Below, piece by piece: positions 26,611-36,397 of a DNA stretch of 64,000 bases (positions are counted from its first letter, which is position 1; the number at the start of each line of letters is the position of its first letter). The stretch comes from Hafnia paralvei ATCC 29927. GTDB taxonomy: Bacteria; Pseudomonadota; Gammaproteobacteria; Enterobacterales; Enterobacteriaceae. The notes under the pieces were generated by a model. It saw only the letters and a list, made by a program, of their open reading frames with translations, was not told the origin of the DNA and ran no database searches. The stretch covers positions 248,001 to 312,000 of the forward strand of contig NZ_LXET01000044.1 of the NCBI RefSeq assembly GCF_001655005.1, given 5' to 3'. The position numbers were made by a program, and so were the translations under genes.

Positions 26611-26877
26611 ATGGCCAGTGGTTGGGCGAATGATGGCGCAGTACAAGATCAGATTGATGCGACGGTGGATGATGCCGTTGCGCGCGCTCGTAGTCAGCTA
26701 AGTCACGGTGAAAGCGCGCACTTTTGCGAAGAGTGCGGTGCCGAAATTCCGGAGGCCAGACGCCAGGCGCTGCCTGGGGTGCAATTCTGCGTTAATTGTC
26801 AGGCTGAAATTGATAAGAAAATGCAGGCCAACAGCGGCTATAACCGCCGCGGCAGTAAAGACAGTCAGTTGAGGTAG
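26611..26877 (+). CDS. ybiI: DksA/TraR-type C4 zinc-finger protein YbiI
   Basis: An 88-residue protein with a four-cysteine zinc site, C39-xx-C42 and C60-xx-C63 (FCEECGAEIPEARRQALPG then FCVNC), the DksA/TraR finger signature. It lacks the long coiled coil and acidic tip of DksA, so it may bind RNA polymerase weakly or act otherwise. Strong ribosome site GGAGGTGAG. K-12 YbiI is the same length and sequence type. Function is not established. Confidence 0.85.
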   Translation: MASGWANDGAVQDQIDATVDDAVARARSQLSHGESAHFCEECGAEIPEARRQALPGVQFCVNCQAEIDKKMQANSGYNRRGSKDSQLR

Positions 26878-26908
26878 ACGCATAAATCTACCTCAGCTCA
26901 TACAAATA

Positions 26909-28084
26909 TCACACCAAATAAGATTGTGTCAGCGCTACCCAATAGGCCGCCCCCACGCTGAGGTTGCGGTCGTCAAAATCGTACTGTGGATGATGTAACA
27001 TCGGCGAATCACCGTTGCCAATAACGCAGTAGCAACCAGGTTTATGCTTGAGCATAAACGCAAAATCTTCGCTGCCCATGAACGTATTCGGCATATCGAC
27101 AACTTTGTCGTTTCCTAATAACGTCACTGCAACCTGCTTAGCAAACGCAGTTTCATGCGGTGTATTCATCAATACCACACCGGCAACGGCGCTTTCTATC
27201 TGTGCGGTCACGCCATAGCAGCTAGCCTGTGATTCGGTGATCGTTCGAATACGTTGTAACACATTTTTGCGCACGTCTTCATCCGTGGAGCGAATACTCA
27301 AACGCAAAACCGCCTGCTGTGGGATCACATTACCCGCGTCCCCCGCTTGGAAAGCGCCCACGCTAACAACCGCCTGATCCTGTGCGGCTACATTACGCGA
27401 TACAATAGTTTGCAGCGCCATCACCAACGAAGCCCCTGCCACAATCGGATCGATGCTCTTTTCCGGTGTTGACCCGTGACTACCTTTGCCCGTGAGTGTA
27501 ATGGTCAAACTGTCTACTGCCGCCATCGTGGCGCCTTCTTTAAAGGCCATATGCCCTTGCGGGTAACCAGGCATGTTATGCATGCCATACACTGCATCCA
27601 CTGGGAAGCGAGTCAACAGCCCATCATCAATCATCGCCTGAGCTCCGCGCATATCCTCTTCTGAAGGCTGGAAAATCAAACGCACAGTGCCATTAAAACT
27701 CGCACTGTCGCTCGCCAGCCACTGCGCAGCGCCTAGCAGCATTGATGTGTGTCCATCGTGACCGCAAGCATGCATTTTTCCTTCGCAGCCGCTTTGATAT
27801 TTCACACCACTGGCTTCATGGATCGGCAATGCATCCATATCGGCACGCAGTCCGATCGATTTCGTGCCTGAGCCTTTAGTCAGGCTCGCAACAATCCCTG
27901 TACCTCCAATCCCTGTAGCAACGTCATAGCCCCACGTCTTCAACAGTTCTGCAACTTTATTCGCGGTACGAGTTTCATTAAAACCCAGTTCAGGATGGGC
28001 ATGAAGTTCATGGCGGATTTTTTCTAACTGAGGCTGAGATTGCTGGAGCTGGGAGAGCAGTGTTGCGGAGTCAAAATTCTTCAT
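26909..28084 (-). CDS. M20-family amidohydrolase (hippurate hydrolase-like)
   Basis: A 391-residue zinc/manganese metallopeptidase-like amidohydrolase that removes acyl groups from amino acids. It has the M20D features HELHAHPELGF, GLRADMDALP, GCEGKMHACGHDGHTSMLLG with metal-binding Cys/His, and EDFAFMLKHKPG near the end. I take the ATG at 28084 because AAGGGTGAA lies 5 bases upstream; an ATG at 28108 would add eight residues. HipO-like and N-acetyl-diaminopimelate or indole-acetyl-amino-acid hydrolases belong to the same group. The substrate is not known. Confidence 0.8.
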   Translation of the reverse strand: MKNFDSATLLSQLQQSQPQLEKIRHELHAHPELGFNETRTANKVAELLKTWGYDVATGIGGTGIVASLTKGSGTKSIGLRADMDALPIHEASGVKYQSGCEGKMHACGHDGHTSMLLGAAQWLASDSASFNGTVRLIFQPSEEDMRGAQAMIDDGLLTRFPVDAVYGMHNMPGYPQGHMAFKEGATMAAVDSLTITLTGKGSHGSTPEKSIDPIVAGASLVMALQTIVSRNVAAQDQAVVSVGAFQAGDAGNVIPQQAVLRLSIRSTDEDVRKNVLQRIRTITESQASCYGVTAQIESAVAGVVLMNTPHETAFAKQVAVTLLGNDKVVDMPNTFMGSEDFAFMLKHKPGCYCVIGNGDSPMLHHPQYDFDDRNLSVGAAYWVALTQSYLV

Positions 28085-28449
28085 TGATTCACCCTTCAAG
28101 GATTTCATACGGCCAATGTCTTGACCTACCGCTCAAACGACATTCGCAAAATGATGCAGAGGTTTAGCTTAATCAAAACAATATCTATAACGCTCAATGT
28201 ACCTGCAGAACATCCCATACAGTTAACAAAATGTGTTACTCCATTAAAACAAAGGATTAACAACGTAATCTCGAGTTAGGGAAACAAAATAAAAAGCTGC
28301 CATTTCTGTTACTTCTTTATAGGTAATCAACGAGAAAATTTCCTATACTTAGCCAGTTTCTGCATTCTAGCGTGTTGAAAGTAAATCAATTCATTTATGC
28401 AGAAACACTATGGCAAGAAGACTATATTAATAATTATATGGAATAAACT
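28085..28449. promoter_or_regulatory. Divergent promoter region between amidohydrolase and torYZ
   Basis: About 365 bp serving the leftward amidohydrolase and the rightward torYZ. I see no clear TorR boxes (CTGTTCATA repeats) and no torSTR genes nearby. A TTGAA...ATCAA pair near 28376-28390 resembles an FNR site but has a spacer one base too long. Confidence 0.35.
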
Positions 28450-29613
28450 ATGAGCAATCGATATCAGACTCCCGGTAAACGCCGGAGCAGAGCCTGGCTG
28501 TGGCTATTGTTGCTGGGGGCCATCATCGGGGCAGCCCTCCTTGCAGGAACCGCGACCGTCATGCACAAAACCAGTGATACGGAATTCTGTATTTCTTGTC
28601 ACTCGATGGAACAACCTCTCGCCGAATACCAGGGCAGCATCCATTTCCAAAACACCAAGGGCATCCGCGCTGAATGTGCTGACTGTCACGTTCCACATCA
28701 GCCAATCGATTATCTATTGACCAAAGTTGCTGCGTTGAAAGACGTCTACGGTGAAGTCACTGGTAAAATTGATACACCTGAAAAATATGAAGCCCATAAG
28801 CTCGCTATGGCGCAAAGCGTGTGGGATACCTTGAAGAAAAACGATTCTGCAACCTGCCGTTCATGCCACAGCTATGATGCAATGGATGTGACAGCTCAAA
28901 AACCTGAAGCACGCCAGCAGCATCCGGTTGCTATCAAGAATGGCGAAACCTGTATCGACTGCCATAAAGGCGTTGCGCATATTTTACCTGATATGAGTGG
29001 TTTAGCCGCTGCTGGTGCCAGCGAACTGGCTAACGCTGCTGCCAAAACCCCTGACACGGCGACAACGCTGTATACCATCGCTACCGAACCGTTCTATCTC
29101 AGCGCAGACGAAACCCAGCACAATGCCGGTAACCTGATGCCATCCACCGAAGTAAAAGTGGTGAAACGTCAAGGCGATCGCGTTCTGGCTGACGTCAATG
29201 GCTGGCAGCAAGACGGCGTAAGCGAAGTCTTCTACGCGGCGCAAGGCAAACGCATTCTCAGCGTTCTGCTGGGTGAAGATGCGCGTAAACAGTTGAAAAC
29301 GCTGAGCACGGCTAAAGATGCAGAAACCGGTTTGGTTTGGCATCAAGTTTCACTGCAGGTTTGGTTGCCTAAGAAACAGCTGGTTGACGATCAACAGCAA
29401 ATCTGGCGCTACGCGTCTGACATGATGTCTGCCAACTGTACCGGTTGCCACGGCTTGACGGCGCTCGACCGCTTTAATGCCAACCAGTGGATCGGTGTGG
29501 TCAAAGGTATGGCTCCACGTACATCCCTGACGCAGGAACAACTGCGCGTTCTGACGCAATACGTTCAGAAACATGCCAGTGATATGCCTGCCAATCAGCC
29601 GGACAAGATTTAA
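28450..29613 (+). CDS. torY: Pentaheme c-type cytochrome TorY
   Basis: Membrane-anchored NapC/NirT-family quinol oxidase that hands electrons to the partner reductase. The 387-residue protein has an N-terminal anchor (about 15-35) and five CxxCH sites at 47-51, 76-80, 136-140, 168-172 and C-terminal 330-334. The four-heme NapC-like part plus the C-terminal monoheme domain is the TorC/TorY architecture. It ends 12 bases before torZ. It could equally be called TorC; the partner resembles TorZ. Confidence 0.87.
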   Translation: MSNRYQTPGKRRSRAWLWLLLLGAIIGAALLAGTATVMHKTSDTEFCISCHSMEQPLAEYQGSIHFQNTKGIRAECADCHVPHQPIDYLLTKVAALKDVYGEVTGKIDTPEKYEAHKLAMAQSVWDTLKKNDSATCRSCHSYDAMDVTAQKPEARQQHPVAIKNGETCIDCHKGVAHILPDMSGLAAAGASELANAAAKTPDTATTLYTIATEPFYLSADETQHNAGNLMPSTEVKVVKRQGDRVLADVNGWQQDGVSEVFYAAQGKRILSVLLGEDARKQLKTLSTAKDAETGLVWHQVSLQVWLPKKQLVDDQQQIWRYASDMMSANCTGCHGLTALDRFNANQWIGVVKGMAPRTSLTQEQLRVLTQYVQKHASDMPANQPDKI

Positions 29614-29625
29614 GGAGCTATAACA

Positions 29626-32142
29626 ATGAAAAAAGAATTGAACTCCCACATTGAAAGCGTTAGCGATTTCGAACAAAAACCACTTCAGGTAAGCCGTCGT
29701 CGCTTCCTGACAGGTGCAGGCGCCGTATTAAGTGTGCCGCTGCTGGCTGGGTTCTGGCCGAAGTCCGCTTTGGCAGAAGCGATCAGTAAAGCACTTCCGC
29801 AGTTTACCGCGCTACGTCAGGCTCAGACCGGTATCCTCACCGCAGCACACTGGGGCGCGTTCGAAGCTATCGTCAAAGATGGCAAAATGGTCGACGTGAA
29901 AGCCATTAGCGACGATCCGTTCCCAAATGAGCTGATCACGATGGCGCCTTATCAGGTACATGCTGAAAACCGCATTAAGTACCCAATGGTGCGTAAAGGC
30001 TGGTTAGAAGGTGGTCCATCCAATAGCCAGCCAGAGTTACGCGGCCGCGACGAATGGGTTCGCGTTAGCTGGGACAAAGCGCTGACGCTGGTAAGCGATC
30101 AGATTGCTCGTCTGCAAAAAGAACATGGCCCACAGTCTATTTATGCGGGTTCTTACGGCTGGAAAAGTGTCGGGATGTTACACAACAGCCGCACCCTACT
30201 CCAGCGAATGATGAACCTCAGCGGCGGCTTCCTTGGCTACGCGGGCGACTACTCTACTGGCGCAGCACAGGTCATCATGTCGCATGTGGTTGGCTCAATG
30301 GAAGTTTATGAGCAACAAACCGCATGGCCTAACGTGATTGAAAATACCCAGTTAGTGGTGATGTGGGGTTGTAACCCGATGATCACCTTAAAAAATAGCT
30401 GGAACGTTCCAGATCACGTAGGCCAAACAGGCTTCGAAGCCTTGAAGAAGAAAGGCACGCGCGTCATTAGCATCGATCCTGTGCATAACGACAGCGCTAA
30501 ATTCGTTAACGCTCAATGGATTGCACCACGCCCTTATACCGACACTGCCATGCTGATCGGTATTGCCCACACATTGCTGACTGAAAAACTGCATAACCAA
30601 GACTTCCTGAATACCTACACCGTTGGTTTTGATAAATTCGAAGCTTATCTAATGGGTCAGGACGACGGTATTGTTAAAGATGCAAATTGGGCGGCAGAAA
30701 TCAGCGGCGTGGACGCTGAAACATTGCGTCAGCTAGCACGCGATATGGCGAAAAATCGCACCATGATCATGGGGGGCTGGGGGATCCAGCGTCAGCATCA
30801 CGGTGAGCAACAACACTGGATGCTCGTGACCGTTGCTTCCATGTTGGGGCAAATAGGTCTGCCTGGCGGTGGTTTTGGCTTTAGCTATCATTACTCTTCC
30901 GGCGGTAGCCCAACCGCTAAAGGTGGGATTTTAGCCGGTATCTCTGCGGGTAACTCACCGAAGAATACACCAACGCCAATTCCTGTCGCTCGTATTGCCG
31001 AGTGTCTGATGAATCCGGGGAAAACCATTAATTTCAACGGGGCTCAGGTTACCTACCCTGATGTGAAAATGGTTTATGTGGCAGGCGGCAACACCTTCCA
31101 CCAGCATCAGGACACGAACTCACTGGTCAAAGCTTTCCAAAAACCTGAAACCATTGTGGTAAACGAGCCTTACTGGACAGCGACGGCCAAGCACGCTGAT
31201 ATCGTTTTCCCAACGACAACGAGCTACGAGCGTAACGATCTGGAAATGGGCGGTGACTATTCACAGCTCTATGTGTTCCCGATGCATCAGTGCGTACCGC
31301 CACAGTTTGAATCTCGTAGCGACTTCGATATTTTCGCCGGTATCTCTGAAAAACTGGGCGTACTAGACGCGTTTACCGAAGGCAAAGATGAGACTCAATG
31401 GCTGAAAGGCATGTATGACGACATGAAAACGCAGGCTCGTGCAGCCCGTGTTGCCCTGCCGCCGTTCGATATGTTCTGGGAATCAAACAACTATGTACGC
31501 TTCCCTGTTCCTGAGGCGAATAAACAATGGGTACGCTTCGCAGACTATCGCGAAAACCCGCTATTGAATCCATTAGGGACTCCATCGGGTAAAATTGAAA
31601 TCTACTCTGATGCCATTGAGAAAATGGGTTATGAGGATTGCAAAGGCATTCCAACTTGGATGCCGCCGCACGAATGGTATAAAGGTCCGGAAGCGGCGAA
31701 GTATCCGCTGTCGCTCAATACCGCCCATCCGATTAACCGTCTGCACTCTCAGTTGGATAACACGCCGCTGCGTAAGAAATACGCCGTCGCCGATCGTGAA
31801 GCGATCTTGATTCATCCTGAAGATGCTAAATCTCGCGGCATCAGCAACGGCGATCTGGTTCGTGCATTTAACGATCGTGGCCAGATTCTGGTCGGTGCGG
31901 TCGTCACCGAAGACGTACGCCCAGGTGTTATCCGTATCAGCGAAGGTGCGTGGTTCGATCCTGCCGATCCTGCTACGCCAGGCTCACTGTGTAAAAATGG
32001 TAACGTAAACTGCCTGACTTTCGATATCGGCTCATCCAGTCTGGCGCAGGGTAACTGCGGACAAATGGCTCAGCTTGAAATCGAAAAATATCAGGGACCG
32101 GTATTGAATAACACTGCTCATACTGTGCCTGCTGGCGCATAG
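29626..32142 (+). CDS. torZ: Molybdoenzyme TMAO / S- and N-oxide reductase TorZ
   Basis: Periplasmic terminal reductase of the DMSO-reductase family with a bis-MGD cofactor. The 838-residue protein has a Tat signal (SRRRFLTGAG, residues 23-32) and the conserved AGDYSTGAAQ segment whose S210 should ligate molybdenum. It shows GSYGWKS..., EVYEQQTAWP, GGWGIQRQHHGEQQHWM and the C-terminal IEKYQGP. Central blocks resemble TorZ (TMAO reductase III/biotin sulfoxide reductase) more than TorA. Good ribosome site (AAGGAGC). Followed by a strong terminator. Confidence 0.88.
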   Translation: MKKELNSHIESVSDFEQKPLQVSRRRFLTGAGAVLSVPLLAGFWPKSALAEAISKALPQFTALRQAQTGILTAAHWGAFEAIVKDGKMVDVKAISDDPFPNELITMAPYQVHAENRIKYPMVRKGWLEGGPSNSQPELRGRDEWVRVSWDKALTLVSDQIARLQKEHGPQSIYAGSYGWKSVGMLHNSRTLLQRMMNLSGGFLGYAGDYSTGAAQVIMSHVVGSMEVYEQQTAWPNVIENTQLVVMWGCNPMITLKNSWNVPDHVGQTGFEALKKKGTRVISIDPVHNDSAKFVNAQWIAPRPYTDTAMLIGIAHTLLTEKLHNQDFLNTYTVGFDKFEAYLMGQDDGIVKDANWAAEISGVDAETLRQLARDMAKNRTMIMGGWGIQRQHHGEQQHWMLVTVASMLGQIGLPGGGFGFSYHYSSGGSPTAKGGILAGISAGNSPKNTPTPIPVARIAECLMNPGKTINFNGAQVTYPDVKMVYVAGGNTFHQHQDTNSLVKAFQKPETIVVNEPYWTATAKHADIVFPTTTSYERNDLEMGGDYSQLYVFPMHQCVPPQFESRSDFDIFAGISEKLGVLDAFTEGKDETQWLKGMYDDMKTQARAARVALPPFDMFWESNNYVRFPVPEANKQWVRFADYRENPLLNPLGTPSGKIEIYSDAIEKMGYEDCKGIPTWMPPHEWYKGPEAAKYPLSLNTAHPINRLHSQLDNTPLRKKYAVADREAILIHPEDAKSRGISNGDLVRAFNDRGQILVGAVVTEDVRPGVIRISEGAWFDPADPATPGSLCKNGNVNCLTFDIGSSSLAQGNCGQMAQLEIEKYQGPVLNNTAHTVPAGA

Positions 32143-32171
32143 TTTGTAATGTGTCATATCGCTTAATATCC

Positions 32172-32194
32172 ACGGGGCTTCGGCCCCGTTTTTT
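32172..32194 (+). terminator. Terminator of torYZ
   Basis: Perfect stem ACGGGGC (32172-32178) with GCCCCGT (32183-32189), stable TTCG tetraloop, and a six-T tract starting at 32189. Confidence 0.93.
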
Positions 32195-32417
32195 CTGACT
32201 TTCTATCATGTGCCATCATCCGCGAAAAAGCATGGAATGTTGGCTGCAGACTATTTTTTAGCGCTCCCCATTCATTATTGAGCGTTATTTAATCCGTACA
32301 GTTTGTGCAACTTTCTTACATCGTATCAGCTGAAACAGCTTTTCATTTTTTATATTCAGGCGTAACATCCCCCGCCTGAAACAACTCGTCCACCTCTGAC
32401 ACGTCTCTGATAAACCT

Positions 32418-33596
32418 ATGCGTATGTATTCGACCGCCCTTCGCCGTCTGCCGGATTTAACCTCGACCTCATTCTTAATTGTGGCTTTTTTAACCGGCAT
32501 TGCTGGCGCGCTGCAAACACCAACGCTGAGCCTTTTTCTATCCACTGAGGTGGTTAAAAGCCCTTTCATGGTGGGACTCTTTTATACCGGCAGCGCCATT
32601 ATCGGGATTATTGTTAGTCAGTTTTTAGCCGCACGCTCTGACCGCTCCGGCGATCGTAAAAAGCTGATCCTGCTGTGCTGTATTCTTGGCGCGGCGGGTT
32701 GTCTGCTGTTTGCCTATAACCGAAACTATTATTTACTGCTCATCGTCGGCGTGATGCTGACCAGCTTTGGATCCACGGCTAACCCGCAAATGTTTGCTCT
32801 GGCGCGTGAATATGCGGATAAAACGGGCAAAGAAGCCGTCATGTTTAGCTCGATTCTGCGTGCACAAGTTTCTCTGGCGTGGGTGATAGGCCCGCCGATT
32901 TCATTTGCATTGGCATTAGGATTTGGCTTTCCGTTTATGTATCTGGCGGCGATGGCCACATTTTTAGTCTGTGGGCTGATTGTCTGGTACACCCTGCCTT
33001 CTATGCCTAAAGCCGTCGTACGAACCACCGGCGTACTGGATGCCCCGCGCCGCAATCGCCGTGATACCTTGCTACTGTTTGCCGCATGCACCCTGATGTG
33101 GACCTGCAACAGCATGTACCTCATCAACATGCCGTTATACATCATCCACGAACTGCATTTACCGGATAAGCTGGCGGGCGTCATGATGGGAACGGCTGCG
33201 GGTTTAGAGATTCCAACGATGCTCATTGCCGGCTATTACGCCAAACGTTTCGGCAAGCGCTTCTTAATGCTGGTGGCATTAGTGGCTGGGCTCGCCTTTT
33301 ATGCGGGTCTGCTATTTCTTATCTCGCCTTGGGCATTGCTGGCACTACAGTTGTTGAATGCGATTTTCATCGGCATTCTGGCAGGGATTGGCATGCTTTA
33401 TTTTCAGGATTTGATGCCCGGTCAAGCGGGGTCGGCCACCACGCTGTTTACTACAGCAACGCGTACAGGCTGGATATTTGCAGGCTCTGTTGCTGGCTTA
33501 ATCGCCCAATTCTGGGACTACTACGCCGTGTTTTTTGTTTCACTGATTTTGCTGTTGGTCGGTGTGGTATGTATGTGGAAAATCAAAGAGGCATGA
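32418..33596 (+). CDS. setB: Sugar efflux MFS transporter SetB
   Basis: A 392-residue, 12-segment proton-driven exporter of glucose, lactose and glycosides. Sequence blocks FLIVAFLTGIAGALQTPTLS, ANPQMFALARE, AQVSLAWVIGPP, APRRNRRDTLLLF and GMLYFQDLMPGQAGSATTL are characteristic of the Set family and closest to SetB. In K-12 setB adjoins yeiW and yeiP, so the 8-kb dga block here interrupts that order. Convergent with dgaF across a terminator. Confidence 0.92.
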   Translation: MRMYSTALRRLPDLTSTSFLIVAFLTGIAGALQTPTLSLFLSTEVVKSPFMVGLFYTGSAIIGIIVSQFLAARSDRSGDRKKLILLCCILGAAGCLLFAYNRNYYLLLIVGVMLTSFGSTANPQMFALAREYADKTGKEAVMFSSILRAQVSLAWVIGPPISFALALGFGFPFMYLAAMATFLVCGLIVWYTLPSMPKAVVRTTGVLDAPRRNRRDTLLLFAACTLMWTCNSMYLINMPLYIIHELHLPDKLAGVMMGTAAGLEIPTMLIAGYYAKRFGKRFLMLVALVAGLAFYAGLLFLISPWALLALQLLNAIFIGILAGIGMLYFQDLMPGQAGSATTLFTTATRTGWIFAGSVAGLIAQFWDYYAVFFVSLILLLVGVVCMWKIKEA

Positions 33597-33610
33597 CTTT
33601 TTATAGCGAT

Positions 33611-33647
33611 AAAAAATAGGGCTCTGGAAATCCCTTTCCAAAGCCCC
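33611..33647. terminator. Bidirectional terminator between setB and dgaF
   Basis: GGGCT (33619-33623) with AGCCC (33642-33646) and GGAAA (33626-33630) with TTTCC (33635-33639), with a two-base mismatch between. The A-rich left flank (33611-33616) becomes a T tract on the minus strand, favouring termination of the dga operon. Confidence 0.7.
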
Positions 33648-33664
33648 TTGTCAGCAAGCGTTAT

Positions 33665-34408
33665 CTACACAATAGACTTAATGATTTCGAGCAATGTTTT
33701 AATATCTTCAGGCCGCGTTTCACCACTTTGCGGATCGATAATCGACGTATAAACATGTGGCATTACTCGCGCTACGCCCGCCTGCAAGCAGGTCTGTAAA
33801 ATAATGCCAAAGTTTTCTAAATCAATACCGCCGGTTGGTTCAATGAGCGTCATTCCGTTACGCGCTGCGCTTTCCGCCAACGCTTTCAGCTCTGGCAAGC
33901 TCCGCTCGCCGCCCATTGGGAAAAACTTCGCAGCATGTGCTCCCATATCCAGCATCATGTTTACCGCGCTATCACAGGAAACAAGGGCTTTATCGCCTGC
34001 CGCACTGAGCTCTCCGGTCGATATTTGCACCGTTCCAACATCGCCCGTTGGGCTCACTAATGCGTTGATATGCGTATGTGGATGCTGTGCCTGAGCCAAA
34101 GCGCCTGCTGCAAAACCACAGCCGGTAAAGGTTTGGTTGACATGAGCGGCGCCCGTGGCAGCGGCGATCATTGCGGCTTTATAAAACTGAGCCGGATCGC
34201 CAGCCCCAAGACCTACCGAAATTGACGGAACTTGCGCTATCCAGCGTTTCACTTCCGTGACACCCTGAGCGACATTTTCAAACTGTGCGGAAAGTACGCC
34301 AATCACGGCGTGTCCTTCCGCTGCATCATAGATAGCGCGAGCATTATCAATATCTTTCGCTAAGACATTAATGGCTACGCGGTCCCGATAAAACTTAATG
34401 CTTTGCAT
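33665..34408 (-). CDS. dgaF: 2-dehydro-3-deoxy-phosphogluconate aldolase DgaF
   Basis: Cleaves 2-keto-3-deoxy-6-phosphogluconate to pyruvate and glyceraldehyde-3-phosphate, the last step of D-glucosaminate breakdown. The 247-residue protein belongs to the KDGP-aldolase-like DgaF family and is distinct from Eda. Conserved blocks are SVGLGAGDPAQFYKAA (about 84-99), HAAKFFPMGG with a candidate Schiff-base lysine (about 160-169), and TLIEPTGGIDLENF. Overlaps dgaE by 14 bases, so translation is probably coupled. Last gene of the operon. Confidence 0.88.
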   Translation of the reverse strand: MQSIKFYRDRVAINVLAKDIDNARAIYDAAEGHAVIGVLSAQFENVAQGVTEVKRWIAQVPSISVGLGAGDPAQFYKAAMIAAATGAAHVNQTFTGCGFAAGALAQAQHPHTHINALVSPTGDVGTVQISTGELSAAGDKALVSCDSAVNMMLDMGAHAAKFFPMGGERSLPELKALAESAARNGMTLIEPTGGIDLENFGIILQTCLQAGVARVMPHVYTSIIDPQSGETRPEDIKTLLEIIKSIV

Positions 34409-35519
34409 GACAATTTTCCTGTTCCGCAGAGATCTGTGCCAGTCTTTCGACGATCATCGCCAACTCACTTTGATCTAAAGTGCGTGGATCGATGCTGAAA
34501 ACACCTTGGTGCAAGAAATAGCGGCGAGTATAGATAGCCACATCGCCCGTACGGAGCAGAGCTTCCACCTGACGGGCGTCTATCCCTAAGACATCAGGAT
34601 GAACACGCACCTGTACACGCCAAATTGCACGCCCCGCTTCGTCTTGCTCGATTTCCGCGCTAAAACCATGCAAAGCGGAAATCGCATCCACGGTGGTTGC
34701 CAATGCGTCAGGCGTCATGCTATCTGCACCTTCGGCGTATAACTCCAGCGCCTTGACCAAGCCAACCATGTTTTCCTTACCGATCTTCATTGCTCGCGCA
34801 ATGCCGTGGTGCTGGGCTTTACAGCACTCAATCCACTCTCGCTTGCCGGTAATAAAGCCTGAGGTTGGCGCATTGAACGCTTTCGCTCCGCTGTAAATCA
34901 CCAGATCGGCACCTTGCGATACATATAAACGCAGATCCTCTTCCGCGGCGGCATCAACAATCAACGGCAGCTGATGCGCTTTAGCGACCTCGACAAAATC
35001 GGCTAGGGTGAGCATGCCCTTTTGTACGCTGTGATGTGATTTCACGAACAGCAACGCGGCAGTACGTTCACTGATGGCCTTCTCTAATTGCCACCGCGCC
35101 GCAAGATTACTTTGCCCAACTTCAACCACGCGCCCGCCACCTAAGCGGATAGCACTAGTGATTGGCGCACCGTAGTCAATATTGTGTCCACGCAGCATCA
35201 GAACTTCGTTTGCCATGCCGGAGCTATCCGGCATCAAGGCGACACGATCGGGCTCTCCGCGTGTAATCACTGCCGCAACCGCAATAGCAATCCCTGCGGA
35301 GGCGCATGACGTGATGTAACTGTCTTCTGCCCCCGTATGAGTGGAAACCAACTGCCCAGTTCTATCGACGAGTTTATCTATCTCAACGAAGGAGCCCGCA
35401 GCTTCGGCCGTTGCCTGCATGACTTCAGGAGAAACCGCCGATACGCCCAAAATCGTCATTTTTCCGCAGGCGTTAATCACTCGCTTAAGCCCTAGGCGTT
35501 GATAAATATTTTGATTCAT
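34395..35519 (-). CDS. dgaE: D-glucosaminate-6-phosphate ammonia-lyase DgaE
   Basis: PLP enzyme of the SelA-like fold that removes ammonia and water from D-glucosaminate-6-phosphate to give KDG-6-phosphate. With the start at 35519 (GGGGGAAACC upstream) the protein is 374 residues and the PLP lysine falls at K213 in SGAKAFNAP, the position I recall for Salmonella DgaE. It has AADED-type acid region as LPLIVDAAAEEDLR. The longer in-frame start at 35555 would overlap dgaD. Fifth gene of dgaABCDEF. Confidence 0.9.
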   Translation of the reverse strand: MNQNIYQRLGLKRVINACGKMTILGVSAVSPEVMQATAEAAGSFVEIDKLVDRTGQLVSTHTGAEDSYITSCASAGIAIAVAAVITRGEPDRVALMPDSSGMANEVLMLRGHNIDYGAPITSAIRLGGGRVVEVGQSNLAARWQLEKAISERTAALLFVKSHHSVQKGMLTLADFVEVAKAHQLPLIVDAAAEEDLRLYVSQGADLVIYSGAKAFNAPTSGFITGKREWIECCKAQHHGIARAMKIGKENMVGLVKALELYAEGADSMTPDALATTVDAISALHGFSAEIEQDEAGRAIWRVQVRVHPDVLGIDARQVEALLRTGDVAIYTRRYFLHQGVFSIDPRTLDQSELAMIVERLAQISAEQENCHAKH

Positions 35520-35530
35520 GGTTTCCCCCT

Positions 35531-36397
35531 TTACAGCACACCCAGCAGAGAACACACCACGCTAATCACCACGACGGATAGCAGGATAGTCGTGTAACGA
35601 GGACCTTTTTTAGTTAGGTAGAAGTAGATAGAAAACACCGCGGCCAATGGCAATAAACCAGGGGCGATAGAATCCAATATCTGCTGTACCACTATCTCCG
35701 AACCTTCCAACGCACTGATTTTTAGCGGAGAAGTAATCTTAACGTAGCTGGCGGATAGCGCGCCCATCATGATGAGACCTAACACATTGGCCCCATAGAT
35801 AAGCTCTTTGATGCGCCCTCCTTGTAGTAAGGTGATGATGGAATCCCGCCCCAAGGTATACCCTTTATGTACCAGACCGTAACTCACCGCCAAGGTAATC
35901 CCGGTGTAGAGAATCAACGGCAGGATCCCGCCGAAGGCGCTGCCCTTGGCAGCAAACGGAATGAAAATGGCAATCAGAAGCGGCATGACCGCAGCCCAAA
36001 TCACCGAGTCACCGATACCAGCTAACGGTCCCATCAGACCCGTTTTAATCCCCGTAATCGACGCATCAGAGATAGGTTCACCGCGAGTTTTTTGCTCTTC
36101 CATCGCGATGGCGACACCTTGGATAACCGCACCGAAGGTCTGTTCAGTATTAAAGAAGTTCAGGTGGCGTTTTAGCGCTTCTGCCCGCTCCTCTTTTTCT
36201 GGGTAGAGTTTTTTGATAATCGGCGTCATTGACGCGCAGAAAATCAGGCTTTGTAAACGCTCATAGGAACTGGAAACCTCGGCTCCGAGCCAATAAATAA
36301 ACCATGCTTTGGTAATATCGCCTTTGGTCAATGCCGAACTATGGCGGGCACGTTCAACCAGTTCATGTTGCATGATATCTTGGGTGGATTCACTCAT
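35531..36397 (-). CDS. dgaD: PTS mannose-family IID component DgaD
   Basis: Inner-membrane subunit of the glucosaminate permease. The 288-residue protein has the IID family N-terminus (LTKGDITKAWFIYWLGAEVSSSYERLQ), the block GLMGPLAGIGDSVIWA (about 131-146) and several C-terminal membrane segments. Overlaps dgaC by 4 bases. Confidence 0.9.
   Translation of the reverse strand: MSESTQDIMQHELVERARHSSALTKGDITKAWFIYWLGAEVSSSYERLQSLIFCASMTPIIKKLYPEKEERAEALKRHLNFFNTEQTFGAVIQGVAIAMEEQKTRGEPISDASITGIKTGLMGPLAGIGDSVIWAAVMPLLIAIFIPFAAKGSAFGGILPLILYTGITLAVSYGLVHKGYTLGRDSIITLLQGGRIKELIYGANVLGLIMMGALSASYVKITSPLKISALEGSEIVVQQILDSIAPGLLPLAAVFSIYFYLTKKGPRYTTILLSVVVISVVCSLLGVL

Noticed and set aside
28376..28390. 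FNR-like site TTGAA...ATCAA before torY
   Set aside because: The spacer is one base too long for the TTGAT-N4-ATCAA consensus and the left half has a mismatch.
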